This document shows, piece after piece, positions 53,124 through 62,113 of a stretch of 64,000 bases of DNA. The position numbers were made by a program, and so were the translations under genes. Every line of letters starts with the position of its first letter. Position 1 is the first letter of the stretch. The DNA is taken from contig NZ_LMLC01000002.1 in NCBI RefSeq assembly GCF_001421805.1, forward strand, positions 310,001-374,000, in the 5' to 3' direction. This DNA comes from Sphingomonas sp. Leaf34 (GTDB lineage: Bacteria; Pseudomonadota; Alphaproteobacteria; Sphingomonadales; Sphingomonadaceae). Below the pieces are notes generated by a model. The model made no database searches and was not told the origin of the DNA. It worked only from the letters and a program-made list of their open reading frames with translations.

Positions 53124-54605
53124 TCAGAACGTAACACCGACGCGCGCGCTGAGCGTCTGGCCGCTGTCGTTGCCGACATAGTCGCCGGCGCGGTTGTCGG
53201 TATTCCACTGGATCGCGTTCACCTGGAAGCGGGTGAAGGAATTGAGGTACCAGTTGACGCCGACGGTTGCCGCCCAGCCGTCGCCGCCGGTCAGCAGATT
53301 GTCGAAGTCGAGGCTTTCGTAGCGCGCGGTGAGCTCGATCGCGCCGACGCCGCCGTCGAACGTCGGCTTCAACACCTTGGGCTGGCCGAAGCTGCCGAGC
53401 CGCGGGTTGTACGGCGGCAGATCGCCGGTCAGGAACAGCCCGCCCGAGACGCTCCATGCCTTGCTGACGAAATCGGGACGCCCGCCGTCGAGCCTTGCGT
53501 TGCGGCGGCCCGCTTCGCCCATCACCCACAAGGGCCCACGATAGCCGCCGAGCTCGACGCCGTAGCCGGTCGTACCCGTGCCGCCGATCAGCGGTCCGGT
53601 CGACACGCGCAGCGCGCCGTTGAAGCGGCCGCCGATCACCGTGTTGCGCGTCAGCGTGCCCGCGACCGACGACAGCGACTCGTCGAAGCCCCAGGCGCCG
53701 AGATGGAGCACGCCGGTATCCGACTTGATTGGGTTCCAGTGCGCGCGGCCGAGCACGGTGCGGCTGTCGCCGACGGTCTGCGTCCCGTCGATCCGGTCGC
53801 CGGTGACGGTGAGCGACGCGTGGCCGGTCTTCCAGAACACGCGCGGCATCACGCCGATCCCGTAGAACCCGCGCTGCGGGATGATCGCGGTCGAAACCGT
53901 GCTTCTCTCCAGGAACGGCGTCGAATCCGAGCCCGTCGAGCCCTCGAAGCTGCGGTCGTTGAACAGATGGCCGGCGCGGACATCGTAATCGAGGCCCGGT
54001 TTGATCTTGTTGCGCCAGCCGACGAACGCGGTGACGACGTCGACCTCGTTCTCCGAGAAGTCGCTCTCGAACTGGTAGAAGAAATGCGGGCCGACGCCGC
54101 CTTCGAGGCCAAGGCGGAGCGCGCGCATGCCCGTCGTCGTGATATTGCGACCATCATATTTAGAGCCGAAGCTGGAACTCACATCGGTCAGGATGCGCCC
54201 GCGCGGCTTGAACGTGTACACGCCGTCCGCCGAGTGGAAGACGGGCAGCCCGGCGCCCCATTCGGTCGTGACGCCCGAGGGATTGTCGCGAGCGGCCAAC
54301 GCCTGGGCGACGCTGCGATCGGCCGGCCCCGGGGGCGCAAGCTGCGGCGCGAATGGAACGGTTCGACGTGGCTCGTTATTTTGCGCGACGGCCTGCGGCG
54401 CCACCTGCACGGGCGCGACCGGCGCGGTCGCCTGCGCGACGGCAGTGACATTCTCAAGCCGATCGAGCCGCGATTTCAACGCCGCGATCTCGGCCGCCTG
54501 CGCGCGGACCAGCGCGGCAAGGTCGGCGTCGCTCGGAGTCTGCGCTAGCGCGGGCGTCGCCGCGATCAGCGCGAGTGCGGCGCACCCGGTACGGAAGAGG
54601 GTCAT
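53124..54605 (-). CDS. OprP/OprO-like outer-membrane porin
   Basis: A 493-aa porin. Signal peptide MTLFRTGCAALALIAATPAL; mature N-terminus with a coiled-coil (LAALVRAQAAEIAALKSRLD), typical of phosphate-selective porin O/P family. The barrel starts about residue 130 (GVYTFKPRGRILTDVSSSFG), contains GLEGGVGPHFFYQFESDFSE and KIKPGLDYDVRAGHLFNDRS, and ends NDSGQTLSARVGVTF with the C-terminal Phe. Start by ATG 54605, overlapping the solute-binding protein gene (ATGA). In this setting it probably passes citrate-like anions rather than phosphate, as an inference. Confidence 0.9.
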   Translation of the reverse strand: MTLFRTGCAALALIAATPALAQTPSDADLAALVRAQAAEIAALKSRLDRLENVTAVAQATAPVAPVQVAPQAVAQNNEPRRTVPFAPQLAPPGPADRSVAQALAARDNPSGVTTEWGAGLPVFHSADGVYTFKPRGRILTDVSSSFGSKYDGRNITTTGMRALRLGLEGGVGPHFFYQFESDFSENEVDVVTAFVGWRNKIKPGLDYDVRAGHLFNDRSFEGSTGSDSTPFLERSTVSTAIIPQRGFYGIGVMPRVFWKTGHASLTVTGDRIDGTQTVGDSRTVLGRAHWNPIKSDTGVLHLGAWGFDESLSSVAGTLTRNTVIGGRFNGALRVSTGPLIGGTGTTGYGVELGGYRGPLWVMGEAGRRNARLDGGRPDFVSKAWSVSGGLFLTGDLPPYNPRLGSFGQPKVLKPTFDGGVGAIELTARYESLDFDNLLTGGDGWAATVGVNWYLNSFTRFQVNAIQWNTDNRAGDYVGNDSGQTLSARVGVTF

Positions 54606-55687
54606 TGGGCTTGGGCTCCGGTGGCGAGAATCGCGGTCCAGTCGCGCAGGAAACGCTGGCGCTTGACGCGGTCGAGGTTGACGAGAAGTTGCGGTCCGAC
54701 GCGGATCGGTCGGGCCTGCGCGGTGGGAAGACGACGTGCCGCGACATCGGTACGGACCGGCCACAGGCTGCGCCTGGCGAGCAGCGACTGCCCCTCGCGC
54801 GAGAGCAGGAAATCGAGGAAGAGTTTCGCCGCCGCCGGGTGCGCGGCCTCGCGCGCGATAAACGCGATCCGCGACGTGACCAGCGTATAGTCCTGTGGAA
54901 ACACCACGCCGATGCGGCGGTCGGTGCGCGCGCGTTCAAGCGCGTAGGAGCCGATGACGTTGTACGCGATCGCCTGCCGCCCCTCGGCGACACCGCGCAG
55001 CATCGGCTCGGTGGTCAGCGACAGGACGGGCTTCGTGGCGGCGATCGCCTCCAGCAGCGACCGCGTGTCGCGCGTCGTCGCCATGTCCTGCGTCAGATAC
55101 AGATAGCCGGTGTTCGACCGCGCGGGGTCGAACGTGGTCACCTTGCCCGCGAACGCGCGCGCGTTCTGCCGCAGCAACGCCTCGAGCGCGGCATGCGTGC
55201 GCGGCACGCGCGCGGCGGGGATCAGCCGCGTGTTGTAGACGATCCCGATCGGCTCGGCGGTGACGCCGAAACCCATGTTCTTCCACACCGACTGCGGCGG
55301 CAGCGCCGGCTTTTCCGGGCTGGCATAGCCTTGCGCGAAGCCGTCGTTGATCAGCTTGATCTGCAAGTCCATCGCCGACGACCAGACGAGATCCGCCGAC
55401 AGCCGGCCGGCGCGGGTCTCGGTGACGAAGCGGCGATACATCTCGGTCGAGCCGAGATCGGCGTACAGCACGGTGATCCCCGGATACCGCTTCCGGAACG
55501 CGGCGACCACCGGCAGCAGCTCGGCGCGATCGGCATTGCCGTAGATCCGCACCTGCCGCTCGGCGCGCGCGTCGGCGATGATCTGGTCGTAGGAGCGCGG
55601 ATAGCCGGCCGGACGCTGCGCCACGACAGCCGTCGCGGTGACACTCGTAGCCAGCATTGCGATCGTCAGAAAAATTCGGGCCATCAT
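54602..55687 (-). CDS. Periplasmic solute-binding protein (Fe3+-type/PgtC-like)
   Basis: A 361-aa exported binding protein. Signal peptide MMARIFLTIAMLATSVTATA; then SYDQIIADARAERQVRIYGN, the YPGITVLYADLGSTEMYRRF segment, ADLVWSSAMDLQIKLINDGF, GFGVTAEPIGIVYNTRLIPA and AAKLFLDFLLSREGQSLLAR, typical of the AfuA/PotD-like type II binding proteins. There are no ABC permease or ATPase genes next to it. Instead it heads an operon with a porin and CitMHS and is divergent from a two-component system over 106 bp. It could sense ligand for the kinase, as PgtC does in phosphoglycerate uptake. Confidence 0.86.
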   Translation of the reverse strand: MMARIFLTIAMLATSVTATAVVAQRPAGYPRSYDQIIADARAERQVRIYGNADRAELLPVVAAFRKRYPGITVLYADLGSTEMYRRFVTETRAGRLSADLVWSSAMDLQIKLINDGFAQGYASPEKPALPPQSVWKNMGFGVTAEPIGIVYNTRLIPAARVPRTHAALEALLRQNARAFAGKVTTFDPARSNTGYLYLTQDMATTRDTRSLLEAIAATKPVLSLTTEPMLRGVAEGRQAIAYNVIGSYALERARTDRRIGVVFPQDYTLVTSRIAFIAREAAHPAAAKLFLDFLLSREGQSLLARRSLWPVRTDVAARRLPTAQARPIRVGPQLLVNLDRVKRQRFLRDWTAILATGAQAQ

Positions 55688-55793
55688 CACTCTCCTCGCC
55701 TTCCGTCTCTGTGTTCGGATAGACTGCATCGATGGCGTACGAAGTGAACCTGTCACCAACCTTTCACGCCGATCAGGCGAAGGACGAGCCGTT

Positions 55794-56459
55794 GTGCGCA
55801 TCCTGCTGATCGAGGACGACGCGGCGCTCGCACGCAGTATCGCCGCGCTATTGCGTGCCGGCGGCAACGCGGTCGATCACGTCGCGACCGGCGAGGAGGC
55901 GCTGTCGGTGGTCGCCGGCGAGCCCTATGCGCTCGTCATTCTCGACGTCGGGCTGCCGGGTATCGACGGGTTCTCGGTGCTCGAAACGCTGCGGCGGCGC
56001 GGCGAGCGCGTGCCCGTGCTGATGCTCACCGCGCGCGATGCGCTCGACGACCGCGTGCGCGGGCTCGATCTCGGCGCCGACGATTATCTGCGCAAGCCGT
56101 TCGAGCCCGAAGAGCTGGAGGCGCGCGTGCGGGCGCTCGGCCGGCGGCGTGGCGGCGATCCGCTGCCAGTGCTCGTGGTCGGGACGCTGACGATCAACCG
56201 GTCGTCCGGCGACGCTGATATCGCCGGCCGCGCGCTCGACCTGCGTCGCCGCGAACGCGCGGTGCTGGAGGCGCTGGCGACGCGTGCCGGCCGCGTGATG
56301 CCGCGCGAGCTGCTGATCGGCGAGGTGTTCGGGTTCGACGAGCCGGTCGGCGACAACGCGATCGAGGTCCATGTCACGCGGCTGCGGACGAAGCTCGCGC
56401 CCGACGGCCCCGGTATCCGCACGGTGCGCGGCGTCGGCTATATGCTCGATGCCGGCTGA
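55794..56459 (+). CDS. OmpR-type response regulator (TctD-like)
   Basis: A 221-aa regulator starting with GTG at 55794 (RILLIEDDAALARSIAALLR). Receiver: acidic pocket Glu7-Asp8, phosphorylation site Asp51 in LVILDVGLPGIDGFSVLETL, and Lys near residue 100 in LGADDYLRKPFEPEELEARV. The C-terminal OmpR winged helix has RRRERAVLEALATRAGRVMP and AIEVHVTRLRTKLAPDGPGI. Overlaps its kinase by 11 bp. Divergent from the citrate/porin/SBP operon, which is the likely target. Confidence 0.92.
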   Translation: MRILLIEDDAALARSIAALLRAGGNAVDHVATGEEALSVVAGEPYALVILDVGLPGIDGFSVLETLRRRGERVPVLMLTARDALDDRVRGLDLGADDYLRKPFEPEELEARVRALGRRRGGDPLPVLVVGTLTINRSSGDADIAGRALDLRRRERAVLEALATRAGRVMPRELLIGEVFGFDEPVGDNAIEVHVTRLRTKLAPDGPGIRTVRGVGYMLDAG

Positions 56460-57858
56460 GCGCGCGCCGGCGCTGCGGACGCGGCTGCTGGTGGCGGTGC
56501 TCGGGCCGTTGCTCGCCGCCGCGATCCTGATCGGCGTCGTCGGCGCGACGCTGATCGCCGACGTCGTCCGCCGTACCAACGACCGCGTGCTCGGCGGCGC
56601 ACTCGGCGCTATCGCGGAGACGGTGCAGGTGGAGCGCAACGAGGTGACGCTAGACCTTCCCGCCGCGGCGTTCGGAATGCTGGAGAACACTGAGCGCGAC
56701 AACGTCTACTACCGCGTCGCCGTAGGGAACGATCTGCTGACAGGCTATGCCGACCTGCCCGCACCAGACCCCGCGACGCTCGCGGTCGACGTGCCGCGCT
56801 ATCGGTTCGCGCGCTACCGCGACCAGCAGATCCGCATCGCCGAGGTCCGCCGCTCGCTCCCCCGGATCGACCAGCCGGTCATCGTCCAGATTGCCGAAAC
56901 GCTCGACAATCGGGGCGCGCTCACCCGGCGTCTAATGCTCGCGCTGCTGATCGGCGAATGCGTCCTGGTCGGCGCCGCCGCGCTGTTGTTGCGTCCCGCG
57001 CTCGGCTGGTCGCTGCGCCCGCTCGCGCGCCTGCGCGGCGCGGTCGAGGCGCGCGACGAGCGTGCGCGCCCCGATTTCTCACCGCTCGATACGGGGCCGC
57101 TCCCGAGCGAATTGCGGCCGCTCTCCGGCGCGTTCGATCGGCTCCTGGCTCAGCTCGACACCGCCACCGTCGGCGTCCGTCGCTTCACCGCCGATGCTTC
57201 GCATCAGATGCGCACGCCGCTGTCGGTACTGAAAGTGCAGGTCGCGCTCGCCCGCCGCGGATCGGATGCCCAGCGCATCGAGGCCCTCGACGAGATCGCC
57301 GACGCGATTGTCCGCCTCGAACGGCTGGTGACCCAGCTCCTCGCGCTCGCGCGTGCCGAAGAAGCCGGCGTGTCCGCTCCGCTGGAGGCGGTGAACCTGC
57401 GCGAGGTGGCCGCGGCGGTCATCACCCGACACGTCACTCAGGCGATCGAGGCCGGTATCGACCTGACGCTCGAGGGCGACGCGCAGGTTGTCCCGATGGT
57501 ACCCGGCCACCGCACGCTGATTTTCGAAATACTCGCCAACCTGATCGACAATGCGATCCGCTACAACCGACCGGGCGGCACGGTGACGGTCACGATCGCG
57601 GTCGAGCCTTCCGGGACGTCGGTCACCATCGCCGACGATGGTCCCGGCATCGCCGCTGCGCACCGCGACACGGCGTTCGACCGTTTCGTCCGGTTCGGCG
57701 ACATCAACGGCCCGGAAGGCAGTGGCCTGGGTCTCGCAATCGTCCGCTCGGCCGCGGCACGGCTGGACGCCACCGTCGGGTTTGGCGACGCGGGCGTTGG
57801 CACGACCGTCATCCTGCGCTTCCCGCAGCCGCTGACCAGCCCCGACGACACCGCATAA
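56449..57858 (+). CDS. Sensor histidine kinase (TctE-like)
   Basis: A 469-aa membrane kinase. N-terminal TM near residues 15-35 (LLVAVLGPLLAAAILIGVVG), a periplasmic region to about 165, the second TM (LMLALLIGECVLVGAAALLL), HAMP-like linker, then HisKA with the phospho-acceptor His252 in FTADASHQMRTPLSVLKVQV, N box LANLIDNAIRYNRPGGTVTV, and G boxes IADDGPGIAAAHRDTAFDRF and GSGLGLAIVRSAAARL. The 2CSK_N-type sensor domain is the TctE type. It pairs with the response regulator by overlap. Ligand unknown, probably a di- or tricarboxylate. Confidence 0.92.
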   Translation: MPAERAPALRTRLLVAVLGPLLAAAILIGVVGATLIADVVRRTNDRVLGGALGAIAETVQVERNEVTLDLPAAAFGMLENTERDNVYYRVAVGNDLLTGYADLPAPDPATLAVDVPRYRFARYRDQQIRIAEVRRSLPRIDQPVIVQIAETLDNRGALTRRLMLALLIGECVLVGAAALLLRPALGWSLRPLARLRGAVEARDERARPDFSPLDTGPLPSELRPLSGAFDRLLAQLDTATVGVRRFTADASHQMRTPLSVLKVQVALARRGSDAQRIEALDEIADAIVRLERLVTQLLALARAEEAGVSAPLEAVNLREVAAAVITRHVTQAIEAGIDLTLEGDAQVVPMVPGHRTLIFEILANLIDNAIRYNRPGGTVTVTIAVEPSGTSVTIADDGPGIAAAHRDTAFDRFVRFGDINGPEGSGLGLAIVRSAAARLDATVGFGDAGVGTTVILRFPQPLTSPDDTA

Positions 57859-57867
57859 AACCGCGTC

Positions 57868-58128
57868 ATGCGGATCGCGATCATCGACGGGCGCGCGAAG
57901 CGGGCACGACACGGGCACGACGCGGGCGGCGATCATCCCGGACGGTCTGCACGAAGCGCAGCGCGCCGATATCGTCGTGATCGACGGTACGTTCAGGATG
58001 GAGTTCCTGGTCGCGACTATCGGCCACTACGATCCTTCGTTGTCGCCGATCGACGAGAACGCCCCGCTGCGTGAACGCGACACACATGCGGGGCGGGCGT
58101 CGGCGCATATCGCAAACGCCCGACCGGC
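57868..58128 (+). pseudogene. Possible remnant of an ANTAR/NasT-type response regulator
   Basis: The ATG at 57868 begins MRIAIIDGRAKRARH, close to the start of NasT/AmiR-type response regulators (MRIAIID..). The frame soon turns implausible (arginine-rich), while the second frame gives RAAIIPDGLHEAQRADIVVI DG with the look of the following strand and helix. No ANTAR output domain follows. The stretch is only 260 bp and lies between the kinase stop and the GMC gene stop. Reading is uncertain; it could also be chance. Confidence 0.3.
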
Positions 58129-59805
58129 CTAGGCTTTCTTCATCTGCTTGACCGCATGGTCGGCCGCGCGGGCAGTGAGCGCCATGAAGGTCAGCGACGG
58201 GTTCACACAGGAGATCGATGCCATCTGCGCGCCGTCGGTGACGTACAGGTTGGACGCCGCATGCGCCTGGCTCCACTCGTTGAGCACCGACGTGCGCGGG
58301 TCGCGACCCATCCGGGCGCCGCCCATCTCGTGGATCGCATCGCCGGGGACATGCTCGCGTTCCGTGCTCTTGACGTTGGTCAGGCCCGCGGCCTTGAGCA
58401 TCGCCTCGCCCTGCGTCCGCGCGTCGGACATCATCTTCAGCTCATTGTCGCGGAAGGTCACGTCGAAGCGGACCAGCGGCACGCCGAACCGGTCGACCTT
58501 ATTCTGATGGAGCGACACGCGGTTGTCGGCATAGGGAAGGCACTCGCCGAACGCGCCCATGCTGAACCGCCACGGCGCATATTTGCGCATGCCCTGCTTC
58601 ATCGATGCGCCGAATCCGACCGGGGCGGCGGGGCTACGGAAAGCGCTGCCCTGATAGCCATAGCCGCGCTTGAAGCCGACACCCTCGTCGCCACCGACGT
58701 TGCGAAAGCGCGGGATATAGACACCGCCGGGACGGCGACCGAACTCGATGAATTCATCCATGCCGGGAATGTCGCCTTCGACCCCGACGCGGAAGATGTG
58801 ATCCATCACGTAGCGCCCAAGCGTGCCGCTGGCGTCGAAATAGCTGCGATCGCTGCCCGGTGCGCGCGAGTTGAGCAGGATCTGCGTCGAGGCGATCGCG
58901 GAAGCGCAGAGGAAGACGAGATCGGCCTGCACCGTTTCCACCTGCCCTGTCTTCGCATCGATATAGCGGACGCCGGTAACCTTCTTGCGCGCCGCGTCAT
59001 AGGCGAGATTGGTGACGACCGCGTCGGACTTCAGCGTCAGGCGACCGGTCGCGCGCGCCGCGGGCAGCGTCACCGCCTGGGTCGAGAAATAGGCACCGAA
59101 CGAACAGCCGTTGCTGCATTGATTGCGGAACTGGCACTTGGTGCGGTTCTGATCGGGCTTGTCCTCGGTCATATTCGACAGCCGCGTATTGATCAGCTTC
59201 CGGCCGGGGAACTTCGTTTCGAGCCCCTGCTTCAACCACTTCTCGGCGATGTTCATCGGCATCGGCGGTTGAAACTCGCTATCCGGAAGATGGGCGAGGT
59301 TCTCGCGCGAGCCGGATACGCCGATGTATTTCTCGACATAGCTGTACCACGGCGCGACGTCGTCATAGCGGATCGGCCAGTCGCCATCGATGCCGTCCCG
59401 CTTGTTCGCCTCGAAATCCTCCGGGCTCCAACGGAAGCACCAGCGCCCCCAGATGATCGACTTGCCGCCCACCGCAGCGGGGCGGATCCAATAGAATTTT
59501 TCGCCCTCGTCATAGGCATAGGGGTTCAACCGGTCGTCATTGTAGAATTCCCGGTTGCTCGGTGAGACATAGCCATGCTTGGCAATGAAATAATCGCTGT
59601 CCATCAATGCCTTGGGCATGATGTTGCGCGCGGGCACCTCGTAAGCCGGCTTGCCGTCGTAGGTGTAGCCCTCGCCGTGCTCAACCATCTTACCGCGGTC
59701 CAGCATCAGGACGCGTAATCCCTTTTCGGTCAGTTCCTTTGCGGCGAAACCGCCGCTTACGCCCGAACCAATGACGATCGCGTCGAACCTGTTGGTCTCA
59801 GCCAT
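58129..59805 (-). CDS. GMC family FAD-dependent dehydrogenase (glycoside 3-dehydrogenase-like)
   Basis: A 558-aa GMC oxidoreductase. FAD motif FDAIVIGSGVSGGFAAKELT at residues 7-26; RPAAVGGKSIIWGRWCFRWS follows; the cysteine-rich CQFRNQCSNGCSFGAYFST and the C-terminal HEMGGARMGRDPRTSVLNEW, SQAHAASNLYVTDGAQMASI and NPSLTFMALTARAADHAV segments match the large subunit of gluconate/glucoside 3-dehydrogenases. No own signal peptide; it is probably exported with the Tat-bearing subunit-3-like protein encoded 885 bp downstream. With the cytochrome c in this operon it forms a periplasmic sugar dehydrogenase complex. Confidence 0.92.
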   Translation of the reverse strand: MAETNRFDAIVIGSGVSGGFAAKELTEKGLRVLMLDRGKMVEHGEGYTYDGKPAYEVPARNIMPKALMDSDYFIAKHGYVSPSNREFYNDDRLNPYAYDEGEKFYWIRPAAVGGKSIIWGRWCFRWSPEDFEANKRDGIDGDWPIRYDDVAPWYSYVEKYIGVSGSRENLAHLPDSEFQPPMPMNIAEKWLKQGLETKFPGRKLINTRLSNMTEDKPDQNRTKCQFRNQCSNGCSFGAYFSTQAVTLPAARATGRLTLKSDAVVTNLAYDAARKKVTGVRYIDAKTGQVETVQADLVFLCASAIASTQILLNSRAPGSDRSYFDASGTLGRYVMDHIFRVGVEGDIPGMDEFIEFGRRPGGVYIPRFRNVGGDEGVGFKRGYGYQGSAFRSPAAPVGFGASMKQGMRKYAPWRFSMGAFGECLPYADNRVSLHQNKVDRFGVPLVRFDVTFRDNELKMMSDARTQGEAMLKAAGLTNVKSTEREHVPGDAIHEMGGARMGRDPRTSVLNEWSQAHAASNLYVTDGAQMASISCVNPSLTFMALTARAADHAVKQMKKA

Positions 59806-59859
59806 GATCTTCCTCTCCTAATTCTCAGTCAGAAACACACGCTTCAAGATCACCCCCGT

Positions 59860-60693
59860 TTAAAAGCGGAGGGCGCGCAGTGTCCGGAAGCTCGTTGTGA
59901 TGTCGGGAAGATACGGCGCGGGGGCCTGATCATTCTCGACGTAGAAATGCCGGACGCCGGCGCTGGCCTTCAGTTTGAAGAGCGCGGCGAAATCGACCGT
60001 GCCTGCACCGACCGCGGCCATGCTGCGATCGGGCCGCATGTCCTTGACGTGATAGGCGTAGAGCCGCTGCGACAGGCGTTCGATCAGCGTCGTCAGGTTT
60101 TCACCCGCATGCAACGCCCAGTACAGGTCGAGTTCGAGCTTCACGAGCGTCGGATCGGTCTCCTTCAGCAGCCGCTCGTACAGGCTGACGCCGCCCGGTT
60201 TGATCGTGAATTCAAAATCGTGGTTGTGATACGCGAAGCCGAGCCCGGCCCTTTTCAGGTCTTTGGCGAACCGGTTGAAGTTCGGCAGTGCTGCGCTCCA
60301 ACCCTGCTCGTTGCGATGCTCGTCGGTCATGTACGGCAGCACGACGGTGGTCGCGCCGAGCGTCTTGGCCATCGCGACCGACTGGTCGAACCGCTGGAGC
60401 AGCGCGTCATAACCGATATGCACCGACGGCGCTGTCAAACCGAGCGTGTCCATCGTCCGGCGCAGCTTCGCATGGTCCATGCCCTCATAGCCGCCACCGC
60501 CGAACTCGACTTCGCGATAGCCGATCTGCGCGACCTGCTTGAGCGTCCCGAACGGGTCCTTCGAGAAGATGTCGCGGATCGTGTAGAGCTGCAGGCCGAT
60601 CGCCTTCAGCTGCGCGGCGGAGGCGGTGGGCACGAACGCGAGCGCCGCGGCGGCGCCCGAGCCGGCGAGCAGGTTGCGACGGCTGAGGATCAT
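59860..60693 (-). CDS. Sugar phosphate isomerase/epimerase family protein, Tat-exported
   Basis: A 277-aa TIM-barrel (AP endonuclease 2-like) protein with a Tat signal MILSRRNLLAGSGAAAALAF and cleavage near ASAAQ. Barrel motifs: KAIGLQLYTIRDIFSKDPFG, QIGYREVEFGGGGYEGMDHA, FAYHNHDFEF with metal-binding His and Glu, LVKLELDLYWALHAGENLTT, and HVKDMRPD with VGAGTVDFAALFKL. Family members with this export signal next to GMC and DUF1080 genes take part in 3-keto-sugar handling. It overlaps the subunit-3-like gene upstream (ATGA). Confidence 0.89.
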   Translation of the reverse strand: MILSRRNLLAGSGAAAALAFVPTASAAQLKAIGLQLYTIRDIFSKDPFGTLKQVAQIGYREVEFGGGGYEGMDHAKLRRTMDTLGLTAPSVHIGYDALLQRFDQSVAMAKTLGATTVVLPYMTDEHRNEQGWSAALPNFNRFAKDLKRAGLGFAYHNHDFEFTIKPGGVSLYERLLKETDPTLVKLELDLYWALHAGENLTTLIERLSQRLYAYHVKDMRPDRSMAAVGAGTVDFAALFKLKASAGVRHFYVENDQAPAPYLPDITTSFRTLRALRF

Positions 60694-61271
60694 GCGGAAT
60701 ATACCTTGTTGACCTGAGAATAGGGGAATGCGCCGTTATACTCGCCCGGCACCGGCAGATATTCGCGCTCCTGCGTCATGCCGATTTCCGACGTGTAATA
60801 GCCGGTGATCACGAGCTGCCGGAACGCTTCGAAGAACACGCCGCCCGACGGCATCTTGTCGGTCATCGCCAGCGTCAGCAGCGCGTCGTGCTGCGCCGCG
60901 GTCGCGCCTGCGCCGGGCACCTTATAGTCCTTCAGGCAGCGCGCCTCGATCGCGTCGAGCCCGGCGAGGATCGGCACCCGATCGGCGGGTGCAGCCCAGT
61001 CGGCGAGCAGCTTTTCGATGTAAGCCGGAACACCGGCGGCAATCGCTCCCGGCGTATCAGTGGTCGGAACGACGCGTTCGCTGAGCGCAGTCATGAGCGC
61101 ACGCTGGGAGGCCGTGAATACCGCGACACTCGGCGGACCTTCGCTGATCGCCGGGATGCCGGCGGCCGAGCCTGGCGCTTGCCCGACGCCGGCGGCGCGC
61201 GCGATCGGGGCGAAAAGGGCACTGCCGAACATGCCGACGACGCCGGCGAGCGCAGTTCTGCGATCGATCAT
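60690..61271 (-). CDS. Gluconate 2-dehydrogenase subunit 3 family protein, Tat signal
   Basis: A 193-aa small subunit. Tat signal MIDRRTALAGVVGMFGSALF; mature part with FTASQRALMTALSERVVPTT, DTPGAIAAGVPAYIEKLLAD and the end GGVFFEAFRQLVITGYYTSE, IGMTQEREYLPVPGEYNGAF, which defines the family. The small subunit carries the Tat signal for its GMC partner, which has none. ATGA overlaps with both neighbours. Confidence 0.9.
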   Translation of the reverse strand: MIDRRTALAGVVGMFGSALFAPIARAAGVGQAPGSAAGIPAISEGPPSVAVFTASQRALMTALSERVVPTTDTPGAIAAGVPAYIEKLLADWAAPADRVPILAGLDAIEARCLKDYKVPGAGATAAQHDALLTLAMTDKMPSGGVFFEAFRQLVITGYYTSEIGMTQEREYLPVPGEYNGAFPYSQVNKVYSA

Positions 61272-62113
61272 TTACCGTCCTTCTTCAGATCTTGCGCGAT
61301 CGCCGCCTCGGTCAGCGGACGGACCCAGATATTGCGAAACGACACTGGTGAATCGTGATCCTGCAACTGGATCGGCGCGGCGTCCGCGTGTGCAGCGTAG
61401 CTCGCGACCTTGCGCCAGATCGTCGTGCCGAGCATCGCCTGGTGATTCTGCACGAGCACGCCGTTCAGCAGCGCGGTGACATACGCGGGGCGAACCAGAC
61501 TGCCGTTCGCGGCAAAGCGCGGCCGTTCGAACACGATGTCATAGGTCTGCCACTCGCCCGGCTTGCGCGCGGCGTTCACGAGCGGTGGCTTCCAGCCATA
61601 GACCGCGCCGACTGTGCCATCGGCATAGGTCGGGTTCTGCGACCCATCGAGGATCTGCAATTCGTAGCGTTGCATGAACCAGATGCCGCTGTTGCCGCGA
61701 TCCTGCGAGTTTTTGGTCGGCGGATACGGCGAGCGGAATTCGAGATGCATCTGAACGTCGCCGAAGCTCTGTTTCGAAACGAGGTTGTTCTCGCCGCCGC
61801 TTGCCGCGCGCGACGGGATCGTCAGCGCGCCGTTTGCGATCGGCCATGCGATGCGATCGGCCTTCCAGGCATCGAGCGAACGGCCGTCGAACAGCACGAT
61901 CGCATCCGCAGGCGCGCCGCCGGGCATGGTGGCCGGTGCGACGACGATCGGCGCGGGCCGGTCGGCATCATGGACGCGCCATTGTCCGCCGGGCAGCATC
62001 GGCGTGTCCTTGAACCCCGGCTTCTCCTGCGCCGCGACCGGCCCTGCCGTCGTCAGCCCCATCGCCGCGATGACTCCCGCCATCACACCCGTCTTCATCC
62101 TCATCCCCCTCAT
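61268..62113 (-). CDS. DUF1080 (3-keto-disaccharide hydrolase-like) protein, exported
   Basis: A 281-aa exported protein (signal MRMKTGVMAGVIAAMGLTTA after an alternative first Met). The concanavalin-like DUF1080 fold is visible: IVLFDGRSLDAWKADRIAWP, NLVSKQSFGDVQMHLEFRSP, QDRGNSGIWFMQRYELQILD, GAVYGWKPPLVNAARKPGEW, QTYDIVFERPRF and ending DHDSPVSFRNIWVRPL. Several DUF1080 proteins have been shown to act on 3-keto-glycosides. The start is uncertain (62113, 62104 or 62098); the ATGA overlap supports 62113. Confidence 0.88.
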   Translation of the reverse strand: MRGMRMKTGVMAGVIAAMGLTTAGPVAAQEKPGFKDTPMLPGGQWRVHDADRPAPIVVAPATMPGGAPADAIVLFDGRSLDAWKADRIAWPIANGALTIPSRAASGGENNLVSKQSFGDVQMHLEFRSPYPPTKNSQDRGNSGIWFMQRYELQILDGSQNPTYADGTVGAVYGWKPPLVNAARKPGEWQTYDIVFERPRFAANGSLVRPAYVTALLNGVLVQNHQAMLGTTIWRKVASYAAHADAAPIQLQDHDSPVSFRNIWVRPLTEAAIAQDLKKDGK

